10,274 bases of DNA from Candidatus Aerophobota bacterium (GTDB taxonomy: Bacteria; Aerophobota; Aerophobia; Aerophobales; Aerophobaceae). Positions 8,199-10,274 of this stretch are shown here, in pieces; the first letter of the stretch is position 1, and each line of letters begins with the position of its first letter. Below the pieces are notes generated by a model, which was not told the DNA's origin, ran no database searches, and saw only the letters and a list, made by a program, of their open reading frames with translations. A program made the position numbers and the translations under genes. Where the stretch lies: assembly GCA_030672545.1 (NCBI GenBank), contig DAOVGF010000063.1, positions 1 through 10,274 on the forward strand. Direction: 5' to 3'.

Positions 8199-8903
8199 TT
8201 ATTTCAAAAAAAATAGTATTCTGTTGCAATTTTCACAATAGGTGATTTCTTCCTGATGTTTGATCTGTTCTACCAGAGAAGGAGAAACTTTCATAAAACA
8301 ACCCTGGCAGATATTTTTCTTTACAAGAACCACGGCCAATCCTTCTTTTCTTTGGCGCAATTGTTCATAAAGTTTCAGGTGGTAAGGGTCTAACTGATGG
8401 GTTAACTCTTCCCTTTTTTTTCCTAATTGTTCTATTAAACGAGAAACATCCGACAGTTCTGATTTTAAACTTTCTTTCTTTTGATTAAGTTCGATTCTGG
8501 TTTTCTCTAATTTTTCCTCTAAATCGGGAATAAATTGGCCAAGTTCCTCTTCTTTTTCCATTAATTCCAGGAGAATGTCCTCTGTTTCCCTTTTCTTATT
8601 GTCCAGAACACTAATTTCTCTTTCCAGGGCTTCAAATTCCGGTTTCGATTTTACTTTGTATTTCTCATTATCGTGTTTGACTAACATAAGGTCGATTTCG
8701 TCTATTTTTTTCTCTTTTTCTCTCTTTTTGATTCGGGTGGTTTTTGATTCTTCTTTTTTATCTTTATAATTATTTTCAATTTTTTCGCTTTTCTCATCCG
8801 CTTCTTTAACCTGCGCTATTGTTTCCTCACTTTTTTTCTTATTCTTATCCAGTTCTATATCGACGTTCTGAAGGCTTATGAGTAAACCCAAATCTTTGAG
8901 CAC
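8199..8903 (-). CDS. Coiled-coil protein with C-terminal C4 zinc ribbon (COG1579/DUF164-like)
   Basis: The predicted 234-aa protein is a long, highly charged coiled coil (about residues 8-185, rich in Lys and Glu) followed by a zinc ribbon with two CxxC knuckles, C199/C202 and C223/C226. This layout is characteristic of the COG1579 family, whose biochemical role is poorly defined; nucleic-acid binding or a link to nucleotide metabolism has been suggested. The start is placed at a GTG (8901-8903) because GAAAGGA stands five bases upstream and the resulting VLKDLGLLISLQNVDIEL matches how family members begin. A longer reading from 8993 would run through the hairpin and has no ribosome binding site. 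An ATG at 8925-8927 is also in frame but lacks a site. It is the first protein gene after the tRNA cluster, with ruvX 18 bp downstream. Confidence 0.88.
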   Translation of the reverse strand: MLKDLGLLISLQNVDIELDKNKKKSEETIAQVKEADEKSEKIENNYKDKKEESKTTRIKKREKEKKIDEIDLMLVKHDNEKYKVKSKPEFEALEREISVLDNKKRETEDILLELMEKEEELGQFIPDLEEKLEKTRIELNQKKESLKSELSDVSRLIEQLGKKREELTHQLDPYHLKLYEQLRQRKEGLAVVLVKKNICQGCFMKVSPSLVEQIKHQEEITYCENCNRILFFLK

Positions 8904-8959
8904 AGTGATCCTTTCTCTTCCTTCCATCTTGGAGGTGCCCGCCGGGACACGTCCTGTCC

Positions 8960-8995
8960 AAATGAGGCGTAAACCTGGAGGTTTACGCCTCATTT
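8960..8995 (-). other. Perfect 16-bp hairpin between the tRNA cluster and the zinc-ribbon gene
   Basis: Positions 8960-8975 are an exact reverse complement of 8980-8995, with a 4-base loop (TCCA on the transcribed strand). In the direction of transcription the stem is followed by TTTGGACAGG at most, not by a run of U, so it is not a canonical intrinsic terminator. A T7 run (8998-9004) lies before the stem, just after the tRNA-Val CCA. It may be an attenuator, an RNase processing site that frees tRNA-Val from the mRNA, or a partial terminator. The stem itself is plain in the sequence; its function is inference. Confidence 0.75.
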
Positions 8996-9005
8996 ACAAA
9001 AAAAG

Positions 9006-9080
9006 TGGTGCGGGGTGATGGGTTCGAACCAACGACCTCTTGCTTGTAAGGCAAGCGCTCTTCCGCTGAGCTAACCCCGC
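9006..9080 (-). tRNA. tRNA-Val (anticodon UAC), CCA encoded
   Basis: The transcribed strand folds as a full cloverleaf: acceptor GCGGGGT/ACCCCGC, a D arm containing TTAGCTCAGCGGAAGAGC, anticodon stem GCTTG/CAAGC-like around loop CTTACAA, and a T arm with GGTTCGAACCC. The anticodon TAC is at 9046-9048, reading valine GUA and, by wobble, other Val codons. The discriminator is A (9009) and the 3' CCA is encoded (9006-9008), unlike in its two upstream partners. It is the last tRNA of the cluster, and its first base directly abuts the CC of tRNA-Glu. Confidence 0.96.
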
Positions 9081-9082
9081 GG

Positions 9083-9154
9083 TGCCCCCAGGGGGAGTCG
9101 AACCCCCATCGCTGGGATGAAAACCCAGTGTCCTATCCGTTAGACTATGGGGAC
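9083..9154 (-). tRNA. tRNA-Glu (anticodon UUC), CCA not fully encoded
   Basis: Acceptor GTCCCCA pairs with TGGGGGC, the D arm contains AGTCTAACGGATAGGACA, the anticodon stem CTGGG/CCCAG encloses loop TTTTCAT, and the T arm has GGGGGTTCGACTCCCCC. Anticodon TTC at 9119-9121 gives tRNA-Glu(UUC). After discriminator A (9083) only CC is present (9081-9082) before tRNA-Val begins at 9080, so the terminal A must be added after processing. It is the middle member of the cluster. Confidence 0.96.
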
Positions 9155-9157
9155 GGG

Positions 9158-9230
9158 TGAGCCGTGCAGGGATCGAACCTGCGACCCTCGGCTTAAAAGG
9201 CCGATGCTCTACCGACTGAGCTAACGGCCC
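9158..9230 (-). tRNA. tRNA-Lys (anticodon UUU), CCA not fully encoded
   Basis: Acceptor GGGCCGT pairs with ACGGCTC (one G-U pair), the D arm contains TTAGCTCAGTCGGTAGAGC, the anticodon stem TCGGC/GCCGA encloses loop CTTTTAA, and the T arm has GCAGGTTCGATCCCTGC. Anticodon TTT at 9195-9197 gives tRNA-Lys(UUU). Discriminator A (9158) is followed by CCC rather than CCA, with the third base acting as the only spacer before tRNA-Glu at 9154. It is the first gene of the minus-strand unit, and its 5' end is only a few bases from the predicted transcription start. Confidence 0.96.
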
Positions 9231-9240
9231 AGCTAAGATA

Positions 9241-9268
9241 TTTATAGCATCATAAAATGATATGTCAA
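9241..9268 (-). promoter_or_regulatory. Sigma70-type promoter of the tRNA-led operon
   Basis: The minus strand reads TTGACA (9263-9268, perfect -35), a 16-bp spacer, then TATAAA (9241-9246, 5 of 6 to the -10 consensus). Start of transcription is expected near 9234, about 4 bases before tRNA-Lys. Upstream of the -35, an AT tract at about 9281-9300, including the palindrome TAAAATTTTA, could act as an UP element. The spacer itself contains a small ATCAT/ATGAT inverted repeat. Confidence 0.8.
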
Positions 9269-9321
9269 CTCGTGAACAGGTAAAATTTTAAAGTTTATTT
9301 AACAGCAAGCGTCACATCCAC

Positions 9322-9349
9322 TTGACAAAAATTCAAGATGACCAATAAT
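9322..9349 (+). promoter_or_regulatory. Divergent plus-strand promoter candidate
   Basis: TTGACA (9322-9327, perfect -35) is followed after 16 bp by AATAAT (9344-9349, 5 of 6 to TATAAT). Transcription would start near 9356 and run away from the tRNA operon. No ORF follows it closely; a terminator-like hairpin lies about 50-85 bp downstream, so any product would be a short RNA. Confidence 0.4.
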
Positions 9350-9355
9350 ATGCAT

Positions 9356-9441
9356 GATGATAGGTGGTTCCTAGTAGAGTCTACCTAACCAGTAGGCATG
9401 GGCTTAGCCGCTGGGCCAATAAAACAGCGGCGCTTTTATTT
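9356..9441 (+). ncRNA. Candidate small RNA between a promoter and a terminator-like hairpin
   Basis: The stretch is framed by the promoter candidate ending at 9349 and by the hairpin at 9407-9431 with its T-rich tail. It contains no credible ORF and has local self-complementarity (GTAGA/TCTAC near 9374-9384, GGTT/AACC near 9366-9390). I recognise no known RNA family in it. The call rests only on the spacing of the two signals. Confidence 0.22.
9407..9441 (+). terminator. Terminator-like hairpin, plus strand
   Basis: GCCGCTG (9407-9413) pairs perfectly with CAGCGGC (9425-9431) around an 11-base loop, followed by GCTTTTATTT. The stem is GC-rich, and the tail is T-rich but interrupted by GC and by an A, so it is a moderate intrinsic terminator for plus-strand transcription. 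Confidence 0.4.
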
Positions 9442-9915
9442 GAATCTTTTGCACATACTGGAAAAACTTTTTTTATCTCTCAAAACATAATGAGTGATAA
9501 ACCTATGTCCTCGTTTGGTCTTCCTTAAGACAACGGCGTATAACGACTGCCTGTGCATTTCTTAATCAATCTTGTATGGTTTAGCCCAATTTGCGCATCA
9601 CAAAAATTTCATTTTCTCCGCAAGTTGTAATCAAATTCCCCTTTTTTTCAGATTAGTATTATCAAAATTTTTCTGGTAATTTTAGTCTAATGCCTTTATT
9701 GCCAAGTGTTTTGGTTTTCCCTCTACCCAAATAGGGAGTCGTCCTCCCAAACAGGTTGCTATTCTTGCTGAAGTAGCCTGACAGAATAATTTAGCCTTTC
9801 CAAAACATAAGGTAGGTCAAGTGTTGTAAGAATCAACAGTCAGTTGTATCAACAGTTGTCTTGATGTATTATAACGCATTGTGGGAGATTGGACAACTGG
9901 TGATTTTGGTTGGAT
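9442..9915. other. AT-rich gene-free stretch, possibly decayed sequence
   Basis: No gene can be supported here. On the minus strand a 46-codon stretch is open around 9680-9816 (with FCQATSARIATCLGGRLPIW), and a 40-codon ATG ORF lies at 9436-9558 (starting MHRQSLYAVVLRKTKRGHRF). Both lack ribosome binding sites and match nothing I recognise. They could be remnants of a decayed gene or chance openings. A 5-bp hairpin, GGGAG/CTCCC (9734-9748), and a short tandem motif, ATCAACAGTCAGTTGT then ATCAACAGTTGT (9832-9859), are also present. Confidence 0.4.
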
Positions 9916-9943
9916 TTGACGCTTAAACAAAACATATTATGAT
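9916..9943 (+). promoter_or_regulatory. Plus-strand promoter candidate upstream of the repeat and right-edge ORF
   Basis: TTGACG (9916-9921, 5 of 6) and TATGAT (9938-9943, 5 of 6) are separated by 16 bp. Transcription would start near 9950, cross the whole composite repeat and reach the GTG-started ORF at 10145, giving a leader of about 195 bases. Confidence 0.42.
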
Positions 9944-9966
9944 AACTATTGCTAATCGTTGAACTA

Positions 9967-10123
9967 CGTCGTTGCGAGCAATAGTAGCCGAAGCTCAGAG
10001 CGAAGCGAAGAGGAACCGATCTCATGGAAAGCGTGTCTCTCTTAGAGATTGCCAAGCCTGTTTAAAGCCAAAGCTCAGAGCGAAGCGAAGGGGAAGTGAG
10101 AAATCTCGCTCCTCGCCATGACG
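9967..10123. repeat. REP/MITE-like composite repeat with inverted ends
   Basis: The ends CGTCGTTGCGAG (9967-9978) and CTCGCCATGACG (10112-10123) are inverted copies matching at 10 of 12 positions. Inside are two direct 30-bp copies that begin AGCC(G/A)AAGCTCAGAGC (9986-10015 and 10066-10095), exactly 80 bp apart and differing at 2 positions. GATCTC/GAGATT/AATCTC blocks suggest nested hairpins. Repeats built on GAGCGAAGCGAAG with GTCATTGCGAG-like ends are, as I recall, frequent in draft genomes of many anaerobic bacteria. No transposase is present, so any mobility would need help in trans. Confidence 0.7.
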
Positions 10124-10144
10124 GACAAATGAAAGGAGTGAAGA

Positions 10145-10274
10145 GTGAAAAGCGAATTGGACTTACTTGGCCAATGGCCATGTTCACGAGAAGAATTGGA
10201 GAAAATAGGAGAGGGAGTCTATATTCCCCGAGAAAAAGTTCTCAGATTCATCCACGGTGAGAAGCATAATCTAA
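10145..10274 (+). CDS. Unidentified protein, N-terminus only
   Basis: A GTG start at 10145 is preceded by AAGGAG (10133-10138) with 6 bases between, a near-ideal ribosome binding site. The 43 codons in the window stay open to the edge and encode a hydrophilic start, VKSELDLLGQWPCSREELEK, followed by a short IPREKVLRFIHGEKHN segment. There is no signal peptide or membrane segment and I recognise no family. It is divergent from the minus-strand operon and begins 22 bp after the composite repeat. An overlapping ATG ORF from 10129 lacks a ribosome binding site and ends inside the window, so the GTG frame is preferred. Confidence 0.55.
   Translation, partial: MKSELDLLGQWPCSREELEKIGEGVYIPREKVLRFIHGEKHNL

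Noticed and set aside
8904..8993. N-terminal extension of the zinc-ribbon protein to an ATG at 8993
   Set aside because: It would be encoded by the hairpin and a GC-rich leader, lacks a Shine-Dalgarno site, and does not resemble the family start; the GTG at 8903 does.
8960..8995. Intrinsic terminator for plus-strand transcription
   Set aside because: No plus-strand gene lies upstream, and on that strand the stem is followed by an A-run rather than T.
9436..9558. Minus-strand 40-codon ORF with many basic residues
   Set aside because: It has no ribosome binding site, sits directly after an in-frame stop, and overlaps the terminator-like hairpin. It is kept only as a possible relic.
9849..10055. 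Minus-strand 68-codon ORF overlapping the composite repeat
   Set aside because: It has no ribosome binding site, half of it is repeat sequence read in one frame, and the translation shows no domain. Repeats of this type often leave chance open frames.
9986..10095. Two near-identical 30-bp units that could suggest a CRISPR array
   Set aside because: There are only two copies, 50 bp of intervening sequence carries related repeat blocks, and no cas gene is nearby. A composite dispersed repeat explains it better.
10129..10260. ATG-started plus-strand ORF overlapping the GTG ORF
   Set aside because: It lacks a ribosome binding site and closes after about 43 codons, whereas the GTG frame has an ideal site and stays open.

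Overview
The window looks like chromosomal DNA from a moderately AT-rich bacterium, with no plasmid or phage genes. All identifiable genes are conserved housekeeping genes with strong Shine-Dalgarno sites and several GTG or TTG starts. The order zinc-ribbon protein, ruvX, mltG, hisS, aspS, priA, alaS recalls Firmicutes-like or deep-branching anaerobic lineages. Nothing here fixes the phylum, so the organism should be treated as unassigned; an uncultivated anaerobe is a guess.

From about 9230 down to position 1, everything is on the minus strand and reads as one long, tightly packed transcription unit. A good sigma70-type promoter (9241-9268) starts a tRNA-Lys/tRNA-Glu/tRNA-Val cluster whose members have almost no spacers. 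A perfect 16-bp hairpin follows, then a coiled-coil C4 zinc-ribbon protein, ruvX, mltG, hisS, aspS, priA and alaS, which runs off the left edge. Gaps between the protein genes are 3 to 80 bp, and hisS and aspS overlap by 4 bp. The unit therefore combines tRNA supply, three aminoacyl-tRNA synthetases, an RNase H-fold nuclease, a peptidoglycan terminase and a replication-restart protein.

From 9231 to 10144 there is no convincing protein gene. This stretch holds the tRNA promoter, a divergent plus-strand promoter followed about 60 bp later by a terminator-like hairpin (a possible small RNA), a featureless AT-rich stretch, a second plus-strand promoter candidate, and a 157-bp composite repeat with imperfect inverted ends and two internal 30-bp direct copies. 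A GTG-started plus-strand ORF with a very good ribosome binding site begins just after this repeat and leaves the window at the right edge.

The points most worth a second look are the PriA protein, which keeps all eight zinc cysteines but has eroded ATPase/helicase motifs; an AspRS carrying the histidine typical of non-discriminating enzymes and an alanine in motif 3; the compact tRNA cluster with unequal CCA encoding; and the repeat-derived leader of the gene at the right edge. I did not find a clearly new multi-gene system.
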